From positions 1-57,698 of the forward strand of contig NZ_VDUZ01000054.1 in NCBI RefSeq assembly GCF_008039615.1: 57,698 bases of DNA, in the 5' to 3' direction. Below the pieces are notes generated by a model. That model did no database searches and was not told where the DNA came from. It worked only from the letters and a program-made list of their open reading frames with translations. The first letter of the stretch is position 1; every line of letters starts with the position of its first letter. Positions 1 through 10,415 of the stretch are shown here, one piece after another. Both the position numbers and the translations under genes were made by a program. Source of the DNA: Vineibacter terrae. GTDB taxonomy: Bacteria; Pseudomonadota; Alphaproteobacteria; Reyranellales; Reyranellaceae.

Positions 1-30
1 AAGCGGATGTTCACCCTCGCACACGCCTGA
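1..30 (+). CDS. possible 3' tail of an upstream gene (partial)
   Basis: The first ten codons read through in frame 1 (KRMFTLAHA then TGA) with GC-rich third positions, so this could be the last residues of a plus-strand gene that begins outside the window. It would converge on the minus-strand gene ending at 123. Too short to identify; chance alone could give it. Bases 31-122 hold no gene I can support. Confidence 0.25.
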   Translation, partial: KRMFTLAHA

Positions 31-122
31 CGGGGAAAGTACCACCAAAAATCGCGACCCATGACCTCGGTGCTTTCAAAATCACTCAATCAACTACCCA
101 ATAACCTCAGTCCGACAGGCTG

Positions 123-1286
123 CTAGGAAACGGGCTCCTGGAACGCCTGCCCGCAGCGCGGGCAGGCCGCCGGGTAGCAGGCGCGGCAGCACGGCTTGCC
201 GCACGATGGACACGGCCCCTGGCCATCGGGCTCGGTCAGATGCAGCTTGTCGTCGCAGACCAGACGTGTGCGAGCGCGACCGACACCCGCCTCGCACAGC
301 GGCAGCTCTGCGGCCTTCACCAGCGGGTGCCAGTCGAGCTGGATCATGCGCTCGCCCTTGCGGCGACGGATCAGGATGTCGAAGCGCTGCACGGGCATGT
401 AGAGGTCGAGCGACTGGACCCAGTCGACGGTGATGCGCAGCGCGTAGTTGTGGCGCAGGTCGTCGAGCTTGGCACGGTACTCGCGCTCGATCGCCTCGAC
501 CCGAAGCGTCTCGCGCCGGCGATCGGCGTCGGCCCGCTCGCCGGCGGCATGGGCCAGCGTCGCCAGGCGCTTGAGCGACGCGCTGCGCAGGTCGTCGTGA
601 TAAGCATGGACCCTGTTGCGGTCGCGCTCCAGGCGACGGCGCATGGCGCCCAGAAAGGGCGCGATGGCGTCGCGCACCTGCTGGTCCAGCAGCGGCCGGA
701 CGCGGGCCCCGAGCGTCGCGGCATTCCATCCCGGTCCGGCCGCAAGCCGGGTCGCCTGATCGGGAGTCCGCCACTCGGCCATCTGCGCCAGGACAGGCTG
801 CAGACGTGCCACGATGTCGTTCACGACCGCTCCGGTGCCGAGATTGAAGCCAAGCCAGACCAGCCCCTCGCGCTTCTCGTCGGAAATCGCCGTGTAGCGG
901 AACGCCAGCATCAGGCAGCGCGTCCAGGCCGCAGTCATGCCGCGGAAGCGCCAGACTGCGTTCGGCAGATCGAGCGCGCGCTCCAGCACCGCTTCAGGAT
1001 CGCCGGGCGCAGGCACCGTGACAGCCGGGCTGACCTCGCGCTCGCTCCAGCGGCCGTCCTGCGCAAGAAGTGCACCGAACCGGTCGAGCCAGTCGCCCTC
1101 CAGCCCGATCGGGATCGCGCCGGACGGGCGTTCCGTGCCGAAGCCGAGCCGCGCCAGCTCGGGCCACCCCATCGCCTGCTGAACGGGTGCCGGCGCGAGC
1201 ACCTCCAGGCCATCCGGCTCTACGGCCTCCACGACCGCGCCCCTACTTTCCAGCAGATCGGCGACGAAATCCCGCAGCTCGCTCAT
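123..1286 (-). CDS. uncharacterised coiled-coil / Cys-rich C-terminal protein paired with SNF2 helicase
   Basis: A 387-residue protein that I do not recognise as a named family. The ATG at 1286 is chosen because it lies 10 bp after the helicase stop; the open frame extends upstream to 1439 only inside the helicase gene. Residues about 200-285 are highly charged and probably coiled coil. Residues 300-345 look like a beta-rich domain. The C-terminus has seven cysteines (359, 362, 366, 367, 370, 375, 378) in CPSC, CRAC and CPRC spacing, as in a zinc ribbon or treble-clef knuckle. The gene directly follows the SNF2 helicase on the same strand, so the two are almost certainly cotranscribed and may form a complex. 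A nucleic-acid-binding or specificity partner is an inference; nothing enzymatic is visible. Confidence 0.8.
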   Translation of the reverse strand: MSELRDFVADLLESRGAVVEAVEPDGLEVLAPAPVQQAMGWPELARLGFGTERPSGAIPIGLEGDWLDRFGALLAQDGRWSEREVSPAVTVPAPGDPEAVLERALDLPNAVWRFRGMTAAWTRCLMLAFRYTAISDEKREGLVWLGFNLGTGAVVNDIVARLQPVLAQMAEWRTPDQATRLAAGPGWNAATLGARVRPLLDQQVRDAIAPFLGAMRRRLERDRNRVHAYHDDLRSASLKRLATLAHAAGERADADRRRETLRVEAIEREYRAKLDDLRHNYALRITVDWVQSLDLYMPVQRFDILIRRRKGERMIQLDWHPLVKAAELPLCEAGVGRARTRLVCDDKLHLTEPDGQGPCPSCGKPCCRACYPAACPRCGQAFQEPVS

Positions 1287-1296
1287 CGCCCAAGCC

Positions 1297-3627
1297 TCAC
1301 GCAGCCTCGAAATCTTCCCCGAAAAGAGACTCATCCAGCACCTTGGCGCCGTCGTGATGCTGCTTCGCCTCGTACAGGCGGCGACCCAGCGCGTCGAACG
1401 CTTCGTCGCGGCCTGCCTCGGTGGTGTGCAGCCAGGCATCGAGCATCAGGTCGGCGAAATCGCGATTCTCCTCGAGGCCGCCCAGGATCGCCCCCACCTC
1501 GCCGACCACCAGCTCGAACATCGAGATCTTCTCGTCGAGAAGATGCAGCAGCTGCTCCTCGAGGGTGCCGCGGGTCACGAGGTTGAACACGAACACCTCG
1601 CGCTGCTGGCCGATGCGATCGATGCGGCCGATGCGCTGCTCGATGGCCATCGGATTCCACGGCACATCGAAATTGATGAGCGTGTTGCAGAACTGGATGT
1701 TGCGTCCCTCGCCGCCCGACTCGGTGCACAGCAGCACCGGCACGCTGTCGCGGAACTCGGCGATGGCGGCGTCCTTGTCGGGTCCGCTCAAGCTGCCTTC
1801 GAAGCGCGCAAAGGCGATTCCTTGCCTCGCCAGCAGCCCGGCCAGATGGTTGAGGGTCTCGCGGTAGTGGACAAACACCAGCTTCTTTTCATCGGGGTTC
1901 CGCTGCAACAGGTCGAGCAGCGCCGCTTCCTTTCGGCCATCGCCGAGGGAGGCCCAACGTTGGGCCCGCGCGCGCCAGTCCGGCGCATCGAGGTGACGCT
2001 CGGCGAAGCGCGTCACCGCCGCTGCTGCGGCGGCGGGTGACGAGCCTGCGGCACCAAGCAGATGATGCAGCGCAAGGCGGCTCGTCCCCCCACCCACCAG
2101 TCGGCGCGTCGCGGCAGCGAGATCCTGGTAGGCTGCCTGCTCGCCCTCGGAGCCGTCCACGCGGATGGTCACCGCGTGGCGGCGCGGCAGCCTGAGCGCC
2201 ACCACGGCGCGCGTGTTGCGCACCATGGCGTCACGCATCAAGGCGCGCAGGCGCTCGGGATTGGCGGGTTGGCGCCGCTGCCCGGGGACCATGTAGGCGG
2301 CGCGGAATTCCTTGAGCGTCTTGAAGATGCCCGGCTTGAGCAGCGTCAGCAGGTTGTAGAGCTCAATGAGATCGTTCTGCACCGGCGTGGCCGACAACAG
2401 CAGCAGAAAGCGCTTGTTGAGCGCGTCCACCAGCTTATAGCTCTGGCTCGCGCGGTCGCGCAGGTGATGCGCTTCATCCACGATGACCAAATCGAAGCTG
2501 CGGGCCAGCAGGCGCTCGGCATGCTCGCTGCGGCGCGCCATTGGCAACGACGCGATCAGCCGCTCCTGAGCCCAGAACTGGTCCGGGTCGCTGCGCAGCA
2601 GCGCGTCATGGGTCGTAGCGCAAGGGATGTCGAACTTGGTCTCGAGCTCCTCACGCCACTGCCCGACCAGCGACGCCGGCGCCAGCACGAGCACGCTGCT
2701 GACCATACCGCGCAGCAGGTACTCCTTGAGCACCATGCCGGCCTCGATGGTCTTGCCCAGCCCGACTTCGTCGGCCAGCAAAACCCGGCCGCGGAACTGC
2801 TTGAGCACTTTGCGGACCGTCTCGACCTGATACCAGAAGGTCTCGATGCCCCGCAAATGCGCCAGGCACAGCAACTCGTCGAAGCCTTGCGCCAGGCCGA
2901 GATGGGCGAGCCGCTCGCGCAGCCCGTACGATGCGCCATCGCTTTCGGGTTGGCTCTGCAGCGCGGCCAGCAACGGCGCGAGGTCGATCTCAGCCACCAG
3001 CGGAATATCGAGATCGACCAGCGGCAGGGCGGGCGGCGCGGCAGGCGTCTCGCGGACAGAGGCCGGCGCAGCCTTGACCTGCGGCGCCATCGGCTTGGCC
3101 TTGGCGGGAGGCGGGACATCACGCCGCTCCGCCGCTGCGGCCGGCTTCCGACGGCGGGCCTTGTCGCGTCCAAGGATTCGATCGTGCTGACGAAAGAACC
3201 ACTCCTCTTGTCCATGACCGGCGGGAAAATAGGCCAGAGCGCGGTTCCGACCGACGAAGCCGTGGGTTTCGAGAACCGAACGCGCCATGGTCAGCTTGCC
3301 CTCGGCCGCCAGCGCGAGCGCGCGCAACAAATGGTAAGTGCCGCCTGCCACGTAACGCTTGGAAAACCGCTTCAGGAAAACCTGCGCCCGCTCGGGCTTG
3401 TGATCCAGGAGCGCCGCCGCGGTGGCGAGCAGCAGGATGGGGCCATCACCCGGTTCCGCCCGGACGGCCTCCTCGGCGCGCGGGAGAAATCCACCCTTGC
3501 AACCGGGGTCGGCAAAAGCGGAGAGCAGAGCCTCGTGCCAGTCGAGCCCCGGCTCTTCATCGAAAGGCAGGACTGCTTGGGCCGCGAACGCATCAGGCAT
3601 GCGCAATCGTATTCTTCGCTGTTCCAC
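1297..3627 (-). CDS. SNF2/RapA-type DEAD/DEAH-box helicase
   Basis: A 776-residue SF2 ATPase. After an N-terminal helical, TPR-like region (about 25-150) and an Ala/Pro linker (160-205), the ATPase core shows motif I ADEVGLGKT (285-293), DEAH (384-387), SATP (412-415), and the C-lobe motif QRIGRIDRIGQ (664-674) typical of SNF2/RapA proteins. Such proteins translocate on double-stranded DNA to remodel protein-DNA complexes; RapA recycles RNA polymerase. It lacks the RapA Tudor-like N-terminus and is shorter than RapA (about 970), so it is not the housekeeping rapA. SNF2 ATPases of this form also occur in defence systems. A second in-frame ATG at 3600 is an alternative start. It probably forms an operon with the Cys-rich protein downstream. 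Confidence 0.93.
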   Translation of the reverse strand: MEQRRIRLRMPDAFAAQAVLPFDEEPGLDWHEALLSAFADPGCKGGFLPRAEEAVRAEPGDGPILLLATAAALLDHKPERAQVFLKRFSKRYVAGGTYHLLRALALAAEGKLTMARSVLETHGFVGRNRALAYFPAGHGQEEWFFRQHDRILGRDKARRRKPAAAAERRDVPPPAKAKPMAPQVKAAPASVRETPAAPPALPLVDLDIPLVAEIDLAPLLAALQSQPESDGASYGLRERLAHLGLAQGFDELLCLAHLRGIETFWYQVETVRKVLKQFRGRVLLADEVGLGKTIEAGMVLKEYLLRGMVSSVLVLAPASLVGQWREELETKFDIPCATTHDALLRSDPDQFWAQERLIASLPMARRSEHAERLLARSFDLVIVDEAHHLRDRASQSYKLVDALNKRFLLLLSATPVQNDLIELYNLLTLLKPGIFKTLKEFRAAYMVPGQRRQPANPERLRALMRDAMVRNTRAVVALRLPRRHAVTIRVDGSEGEQAAYQDLAAATRRLVGGGTSRLALHHLLGAAGSSPAAAAAAVTRFAERHLDAPDWRARAQRWASLGDGRKEAALLDLLQRNPDEKKLVFVHYRETLNHLAGLLARQGIAFARFEGSLSGPDKDAAIAEFRDSVPVLLCTESGGEGRNIQFCNTLINFDVPWNPMAIEQRIGRIDRIGQQREVFVFNLVTRGTLEEQLLHLLDEKISMFELVVGEVGAILGGLEENRDFADLMLDAWLHTTEAGRDEAFDALGRRLYEAKQHHDGAKVLDESLFGEDFEAA

Positions 3628-3965
3628 TCACGGCCGACGGGATATCTGCGCCGCAGGTTCGAAAGTAGCGGCGCCGCGCATGCGATCAAGTGCGCCGTGG
3701 CGAGCTGGCGACGACGGCCTGTGGACAGTCTCCTGACGCCCGCCACAAGCCGGCTTGACGATCTTCACCTAATATTCAATCGTCACTCACTTGCTTTGCA
3801 GCATGGTCCGGTTATCGAAAATCCTCCTGGCGATGGAGCGACGGCGATGACCAGGCCTCGCTGCGCTCGGGATGACAGAAAGCGCGCCAGCAGGGCGTAG
3901 CGCGATATGCGATAGCCCTGCCCTCCGGCGAAAGGTGAGCCACACGCTCTTGGATGACGGTCGCG
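3628..3965. other. intergenic 338 bp, no gene
   Basis: Lies upstream of the helicase and downstream of the HpaB-family gene. No convincing ORF. It holds an incomplete copy of the GTCATCCCGAGCGCAGCGAG-type repeat (right arm only, 3856-3876), so part of an element appears degraded. It should also contain the helicase promoter, but I see no clear -35/-10 pair. Confidence 0.6.
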
Positions 3966-5369
3966 CTATGCCCCGGCCGCCGCCAGCGCCTTGGCCTTGG
4001 CGGCCGCCATGTTGTAGGTGCGGTGCATCATGATGCGCTGGGCGTTCAGCCCGCCGCCGGCCTGCAGCGCGACCACGAACTGCCAGCCGCCATACGCGTC
4101 GGCGGTCAGGTCGCGGATCAGGTTGTAGACGCGCATGCGGGTCTCGGCCTCGACGCCGGGCACGCTGCGCAGATACTTGCGCAGATACTGGCCGGACTCC
4201 TCGTTCCGGAAATCGGCCTCCAGCGGCAGGGTGATCACCAGGCCGCCGCCGAGATCGTGCACGTAGCGCATCATCTGGTGGTAGTTAGCGGCGTAGTAGT
4301 ACTTGGCGACATTCACCGCCAGCACGTTGGGATGGATCATGCCCGACGGCGTGCGCTCGCAGTGCCGGCAGGCGTAGTCCAGGCTCATGCGCAGCATCTC
4401 GGCGTAGCTGATCAGCTCGGCGACGGAGTTCTGCGCGATGGGATCGCGGTCCTTGCCCTGCTGCTCGGTCACGAGCTGGGCCAGGCCGACGAAGATCTCG
4501 GCCATGCGCACCGCCTCGACCAGGCCGCCGGTGCGCTCCCACAGGCCCAGCGACTGCGCGAAGATGCTGGCGAGCTGCACCTCGCCGGCCAGGAAGACGC
4601 GGTTCCACGGCACGAAGACATCGTCGAACACCACGAAGCCCTCGGGGATGCTGTGGTGGGCGCTGGCGGGATAGTCGAACTCGTTGAGCTCGGCCGGCGC
4701 GAAGCTGCGGTTGATGATCTTCACGCCCTTGGTGTTGACCGGGATCGAGAACGAGACGGCGTAGTCGGTCTCGTCCTGCCGCATGCCCTTGGTCGGCATC
4801 ACCACCAGCTCGTGGCACAGCGACGCGGCGGTGATGTGCAGCTTGGCGCCGCGCACCACGATGCCCTCGTCGGTGCGCTTGACGATGCGCAGGTAGAGGT
4901 CGGGGTCGTCCTGCTCGTGCGCCTTGCGCTTGCGGTCGCCCTTGGCGTCGGTGATCACCTCGGCGGCGCGCAGGTCGTTGTCGCGCGCATGGCGGTACAT
5001 CGCCTCGATGTTGGCGGCGTATTGCGGGTTCACCTTGGCGACGGCGTCCTTGACGCTCATCAGGGCCATGTAGACGCCGCTGACCAGGCCGACGATCGAG
5101 GTATGGTACATCAGCTCGACGCGCTGCGCGAGATCGGCCTCGCTGCGCGGGATCTGGTAGATGCGATGCGCCCGCCCGCCGTCCTCGGTGGTGAAGCTGC
5201 GCAGCTCGGCGGCCTTGGGATCGTCATAGGCGTAGTCGCGCGACGCGACGGCGATCGGCACCCTGAAGCGCGGATGGGTGGTGATGTCGTCGATGCGCTC
5301 GCCGTCCCAGTAGGTGACGCGCCCGTCGCGCAGGCTGGCGACGTATTGCTCGGCGGTCTTCAGGCCCAT
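3966..5369 (-). CDS. HpaB-family flavin-dependent 4-hydroxyphenylacetate 3-monooxygenase-like protein
   Basis: 467 residues, in the HpaB / 4-hydroxybutyryl-CoA dehydratase superfamily. Recognisable blocks include the N-terminal YWDGERIDD segment, GAKLHITAAS (174-183), EGFVVFDDVFVPW (243-255) and the long helical C-terminus. HpaB enzymes hydroxylate phenols with FADH2 from a partner reductase. The cysteines and histidine that bind [4Fe-4S] in the AbfD dehydratase are not seen: the region near 90 reads MYHTSIVG and the one near 275 reads SLGLWERTGG, without Cys. A hydroxylase-type activity is therefore more likely. Start 5369 has an ideal Shine-Dalgarno (GGAGGAAACG before ATG). It is divergent from a TetR regulator, its probable controller. 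No HpaC-like reductase is visible nearby. Confidence 0.88.
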   Translation of the reverse strand: MGLKTAEQYVASLRDGRVTYWDGERIDDITTHPRFRVPIAVASRDYAYDDPKAAELRSFTTEDGGRAHRIYQIPRSEADLAQRVELMYHTSIVGLVSGVYMALMSVKDAVAKVNPQYAANIEAMYRHARDNDLRAAEVITDAKGDRKRKAHEQDDPDLYLRIVKRTDEGIVVRGAKLHITAASLCHELVVMPTKGMRQDETDYAVSFSIPVNTKGVKIINRSFAPAELNEFDYPASAHHSIPEGFVVFDDVFVPWNRVFLAGEVQLASIFAQSLGLWERTGGLVEAVRMAEIFVGLAQLVTEQQGKDRDPIAQNSVAELISYAEMLRMSLDYACRHCERTPSGMIHPNVLAVNVAKYYYAANYHQMMRYVHDLGGGLVITLPLEADFRNEESGQYLRKYLRSVPGVEAETRMRVYNLIRDLTADAYGGWQFVVALQAGGGLNAQRIMMHRTYNMAAAKAKALAAAGA

Positions 5370-5394
5370 CGTTTCCTCCGATCCACAGGTTCGT

Positions 5395-5423
5395 TTGACA
5401 ATAACATAACTTATCTTATGGTC
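5395..5423. promoter_or_regulatory. divergent promoter / TetR operator candidate
   Basis: The 61-bp gap between the HpaB-family gene and tetR holds an inverted repeat CATAA-N6-TTATG (5405-5409 / 5416-5420). It overlaps a plus-strand promoter: TTGACA at 5395-5400 and TATGGT at 5417-5422, 16 bp apart. Initiation would fall within a few bases of the tetR ATG at 5431, so that message may be nearly leaderless. A palindrome on the promoter of a divergent TetR gene fits autoregulation; inferred, not shown. Confidence 0.55.
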
Positions 5424-5430
5424 TGGCGGC

Positions 5431-6078
5431 ATGACAAGCCGAGGCAGACCCCGGCGCAACGGCCGCCTCAGCCGCCTAGACTGGCTCGAAGCCGGCCAGG
5501 CGATCCTCTGCGAAAACGGCATTGCCGGACTGAAATTGGCGGCGTTGACGCGCCGCCTGCGCGTCTCGACGGGAAGCTTCTATCACCACTTCGCCGACTT
5601 CGAGGCCTTCCTGAACGCGCTGGCCGAGCATTTCACCGCCGACCAGGTGCGCGACACGCTGCGCCAGGCGTCCGACGGCGACGCCGATCCGCTGACGCGC
5701 ATGCGGCGGCTGCGCCGCATCAGCGTCAGGACGCGCATGTTCCAGCTCGATTCGGCGATGCGCATCTGGGCCGCGACCGACGCGCGCGCCGCCGCCACCA
5801 TGCGCACCGCCGAGCGCATCGTGCTGGATTTCCTGACACAGGCCTTCCGCGATCTCGGCTATGCCGGCAGCGAGGCGGCGCTGCGGGCGCGCTTGCTGCT
5901 GTCGGCCAACGTGGCACGCATCGAGGTGGCCTCGCCGCCCGCCGGCAAGCGCTTCTTCAAGCAGGCGCTCGAGCTGCTGACGCGCGATGCCCCGAAGGCC
6001 CGTTCCGCCCGCCACGTGGAGGCATCCCGTCGCAAGGGGGCTCGGTTCGCAAGAGATTTCTCGCTACGCTCGGCATAA
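5431..6078 (+). CDS. TetR/AcrR family transcriptional regulator
   Basis: 215 residues. An N-terminal helix-turn-helix (about 14-60) ends with the signature VSTGSFYHHFADFEAFLNAL, where the TetR recognition helix sits. The C-terminal part (70-200) is a helical ligand and dimerisation domain, poorly conserved as usual. First gene of a tight plus-strand operon with a ketoacyl synthase (22 bp gap) and an acyl-CoA ligase, and divergent from the HpaB-family monooxygenase. It probably represses both directions and senses an aromatic or acyl-CoA ligand; the ligand is unknown. Confidence 0.92.
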   Translation: MTSRGRPRRNGRLSRLDWLEAGQAILCENGIAGLKLAALTRRLRVSTGSFYHHFADFEAFLNALAEHFTADQVRDTLRQASDGDADPLTRMRRLRRISVRTRMFQLDSAMRIWAATDARAAATMRTAERIVLDFLTQAFRDLGYAGSEAALRARLLLSANVARIEVASPPAGKRFFKQALELLTRDAPKARSARHVEASRRKGARFARDFSLRSA

Positions 6079-6100
6079 CGGGAACCAGGGAGGATGCGCC

Positions 6101-7357
6101 ATGCTCGACATCGCCATCACCGGCACCGGCATCGTCTCCGCGCTCGGGCTTGACGTCGAAGCATTCCACAGCCGCCTGATGGCGGGCGAGACCGCGATCA
6201 GGCCGGCGCCCTGGATGCCGGCCGACGGCCGCAAGGCGTGGTGGGCCGCGGTCACCGGCTTCGTGCCGCGCGACTGGATGGATGCGCAGGTCGAAGCCGG
6301 CACCGACCTGTTCGCGCAGTTCGCGCTGGCGGCCACGCAGCAGGCCGTGCTGCAGGCCGGCCTCACGAGGCTCGACGTGGAGCGCACCGGCGTGCTGCAT
6401 GGCACGAGCATCGGCGGCGCGCGGGCCGTGATGAAGGCGCAGCACCTGCTCGACACCCAGGGGCCGGACGCGATCCCGCGCAAGACGCAGATACAGATCT
6501 GGCCCAACATGGCGGCGGCGCAGATCGCGATGCGCTACGGGCTGCACGGCCCCAACCTGACCGTGACGACGGCTTGCGCCTCCTCGCTCGACGCCATCGG
6601 CACGGCCGCGCGCCTGATCGCGGGAGGCCAGGCCGACGTCGTGATCGCCGGCGCCACCGAGGGCGGCCTCAGCCTCGCCGGCGGCGATGCCGACGGCGAT
6701 TTCGTGCCCGCGATGTTCCATACCAGCACGCTGTATGGCATGGACGCGCCGTCCGACGACCCGCGGCGCGCGATGCTGCCTTTCGACGCCAAGCGCAACG
6801 GCATCGTGGTGGGCGAAGGCTCGGCGATCGTCGTGCTCGAGCGCGGCGATCACGCGCGGACGCGCGGCGCGCCGATCCTGGGGTATGTGCGGGGCTATGG
6901 CAGCCTGGCCGACGCGTTCCACCCCTCCTCGCCCGAGCCCACGGGCAAATGGGAAGCGCGGGCGATGCAGCTGGCGCTCCAGGACGCAGGCATCGACGCC
7001 GGTGCCGTCGACGCGCTGATTGCGCATGCCACCGGCACGCCCAAGGGCGATACCGCCGAGATCCGCGCCATCAATCAGGTGCATGGCGGGCGGCGGCGCG
7101 AACGGCTGCCCGTGGCATCGATCAAGGGCCATATCGGCCACAGCGGCGCATCATCGGGTGGCATGGCCATCATCACCGGGCTCCTGGGCATGCGCGAGGG
7201 GCGCTTCGTGCATACCGCCAACACCGACGAGCCCGACCCCGAGGCCGCGTTCGATATCGTGATCCAGGCGCCGCGCGCGATCGCCTATCGCACCTTGCAG
7301 GTGAACGCCTTCGGCTTCGGCGGCCAGAACGCATCGCTGATCGTGACCCGCGACTGA
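6101..7357 (+). CDS. beta-ketoacyl synthase (KAS II / FabF-like thiolase fold)
   Basis: 418 residues. It has the KAS Cys-His-His triad: Cys159 in TTACASSLD, His309 in AHATGTPKGD and His347 in KGHIGHSG with Lys342 upstream. It would catalyse decarboxylative condensation of malonyl-ACP onto an acyl primer. Start 6101 is preceded by AGGGAGG (6087-6093); upstream codons overlap tetR. Unlike housekeeping fabF it has no acpP or fabG beside it. It sits between a TetR regulator and an acyl-CoA ligase, suggesting a specialised condensation on a CoA-activated or ACP-bound starter. Product unknown. Confidence 0.9.
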   Translation: MLDIAITGTGIVSALGLDVEAFHSRLMAGETAIRPAPWMPADGRKAWWAAVTGFVPRDWMDAQVEAGTDLFAQFALAATQQAVLQAGLTRLDVERTGVLHGTSIGGARAVMKAQHLLDTQGPDAIPRKTQIQIWPNMAAAQIAMRYGLHGPNLTVTTACASSLDAIGTAARLIAGGQADVVIAGATEGGLSLAGGDADGDFVPAMFHTSTLYGMDAPSDDPRRAMLPFDAKRNGIVVGEGSAIVVLERGDHARTRGAPILGYVRGYGSLADAFHPSSPEPTGKWEARAMQLALQDAGIDAGAVDALIAHATGTPKGDTAEIRAINQVHGGRRRERLPVASIKGHIGHSGASSGGMAIITGLLGMREGRFVHTANTDEPDPEAAFDIVIQAPRAIAYRTLQVNAFGFGGQNASLIVTRD

Positions 7358-7368
7358 GGGAGGCTACG

Positions 7369-8886
<1,518 letters not shown>

Positions 8887-8897
8887 AAGGGAGTGGC

Positions 8898-10370
8898 TCA
8901 ATCGCAGCACGAGAGCGGGCGCGCGACCTCTTCCAGCGGACGGCGCTCGGACTTGAGGCCGATGGCCGCCTCGACCGCGGCGGCGATCAGCATCAGCACG
9001 CCGCCGAAGACGTAGCCCCACATGACCTCGATGCGCGAGCCGGTCTCGATCAGGGCGCCGAACAGGGCCGGGCCGCCGATGCCGCCCAGCGCCGTGCCGA
9101 AGGCGTAGAAGATCGCGATGGCGATGGCGCGCATCTCCAGCGGAAAGCTTTCGCTGACGGTGAGATACGCCGCGCTGGCGGCCGCCGAAGCGAAGAAGAA
9201 GATCGCGGTCCATGCCAGGGTCAGGCCGACGGCGTCGAGCGTGCCCTGCTGAAACAGCAGCCCCGACACGGCCATCAGGATGCCGGACAAGGCGTAGGTC
9301 GCGGCGATCATGGTCTTGCGGCCCACGGTGTCGAACAGCGAGCCCAGCAGCAGCGGCCCCAGGAAGTTGCTGATGGCGAAGGGCAGCATGAACCAGCCGA
9401 CGTCGCCGGAGGCGATGCCGTAGAACTTGGTCAGGATCAGCGCGTAGGTGAAGAAGATGGCGTTGTAGCAGAAGGCCTGCGCCGCCATCAGCGTCACGCC
9501 CAGCGTGGTGCGCCGCGGATAGTGCACGAACAGCGAGCGCACGAGCTGCATCATGTCCAGGCGATGATCGCGGCGCAGCCGCAGCGGCAGACCCGTCACC
9601 GGCGGCAGCTTCCCGCATTCGCGCTCGACCCGGGCCTCGATGCCGCGCACGACAAGATCGGCTTCCTCGACCCGGCCATGGGTCATCAGCCAGCGCGGGC
9701 TTTCGGGCAGGAAGCGGCGCAGGAAGATCACCACCAGGCCGATGACGCCGCCGATGATGAAGGCGCCGCGCCAGCCCTGCTCCGGCGGGATGCCGCCGAT
9801 ATTGAGGGCCACCAGCGAGCCGCCGGCCCCCAGCGCCGCGCCCAGCCAGTAGCTGCCGTTGACGACGAGGTCGGTGTAGCCGCGCCGGCGCGCCGGTATC
9901 AGCTCCTGGATCGCCGAGTTGATGGCGGAATATTCGCCGCCGATGCCGGCGCCGGCCAGGAAGCGGAAGGCCGCGAACGACCAGAAATCCCAGGCGAAGC
10001 CGCTGGCCGCCGTCGCCACGGCGTAGAGCAGCACGGTGGCGGTGAACAGCTTCTTGCGCCCCAGCCGGTCGGTGAGATGCCCGAAGAACAGCGCCCCCAG
10101 CACCGCGCCCGCGAGGTAGGCGCTGGCCGTCAGGCCGATCTCGGTGCTGCTGAGCCGCAGCGACGGGCTTTCGTGGATGGCGCCCGACAGGGCGCCGACC
10201 AGCGTCACCTCCAGCCCATCCAGAATCCAGGTGATCCCCAGCGCCGTGATCACCAGCCAATGGAAGCGGCTCCACGGCAGGCGGTCGAGCCGCGCCGGCA
10301 CATCGGTTTCCACGACCGCGTCGCCGCCGGAAGCAGGCCGCGGGGCGTTCATCGTCACACGTTCTTGCAC
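8898..10370 (-). CDS. MFS transporter, sugar-porter / aromatic-acid symporter type
   Basis: 490 residues, twelve predicted membrane segments. The hallmark loop DRLGRKK lies between TM2 and TM3 (101-107), and a second PESPRWL motif lies after TM6, as in the sugar porter and aromatic-acid:H+ symporter families. The early DGLEVTLVG in TM1 also fits aromatic-acid transporters. The start is uncertain: GTG at 10370 (AGG about ten bases upstream) or ATG at 10352. It faces the acyl-CoA ligase convergently and is followed upstream by an HxlR regulator, so uptake of the acid used by the neighbouring catabolic genes is a reasonable guess. Confidence 0.88.
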   Translation of the reverse strand: MQERVTMNAPRPASGGDAVVETDVPARLDRLPWSRFHWLVITALGITWILDGLEVTLVGALSGAIHESPSLRLSSTEIGLTASAYLAGAVLGALFFGHLTDRLGRKKLFTATVLLYAVATAASGFAWDFWSFAAFRFLAGAGIGGEYSAINSAIQELIPARRRGYTDLVVNGSYWLGAALGAGGSLVALNIGGIPPEQGWRGAFIIGGVIGLVVIFLRRFLPESPRWLMTHGRVEEADLVVRGIEARVERECGKLPPVTGLPLRLRRDHRLDMMQLVRSLFVHYPRRTTLGVTLMAAQAFCYNAIFFTYALILTKFYGIASGDVGWFMLPFAISNFLGPLLLGSLFDTVGRKTMIAATYALSGILMAVSGLLFQQGTLDAVGLTLAWTAIFFFASAAASAAYLTVSESFPLEMRAIAIAIFYAFGTALGGIGGPALFGALIETGSRIEVMWGYVFGGVLMLIAAAVEAAIGLKSERRPLEEVARPLSCCD

Positions 10371-10415
10371 CGGATTGCTACCTGGCCGCGGTGGGAGACC
10401 AGCCCTAAATACGCG

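Noticed and set aside
240-1586. Long plus-strand ORF (448 codons) opposite the Cys-rich and helicase genes
   Set aside because: Antisense shadow in GC-rich DNA; low-complexity Arg/His/Ala-rich translation with no domain, and real genes with motifs lie opposite.
1297-3627. Helicase as housekeeping RapA
   Set aside because: Too short and lacking the RapA N-terminal Tudor-like domains; only the SNF2 core is shared.
3954-6179. 741-codon plus-strand ORF
   Set aside because: Runs antisense to the HpaB-family gene and out of frame with tetR; no recognisable domain.
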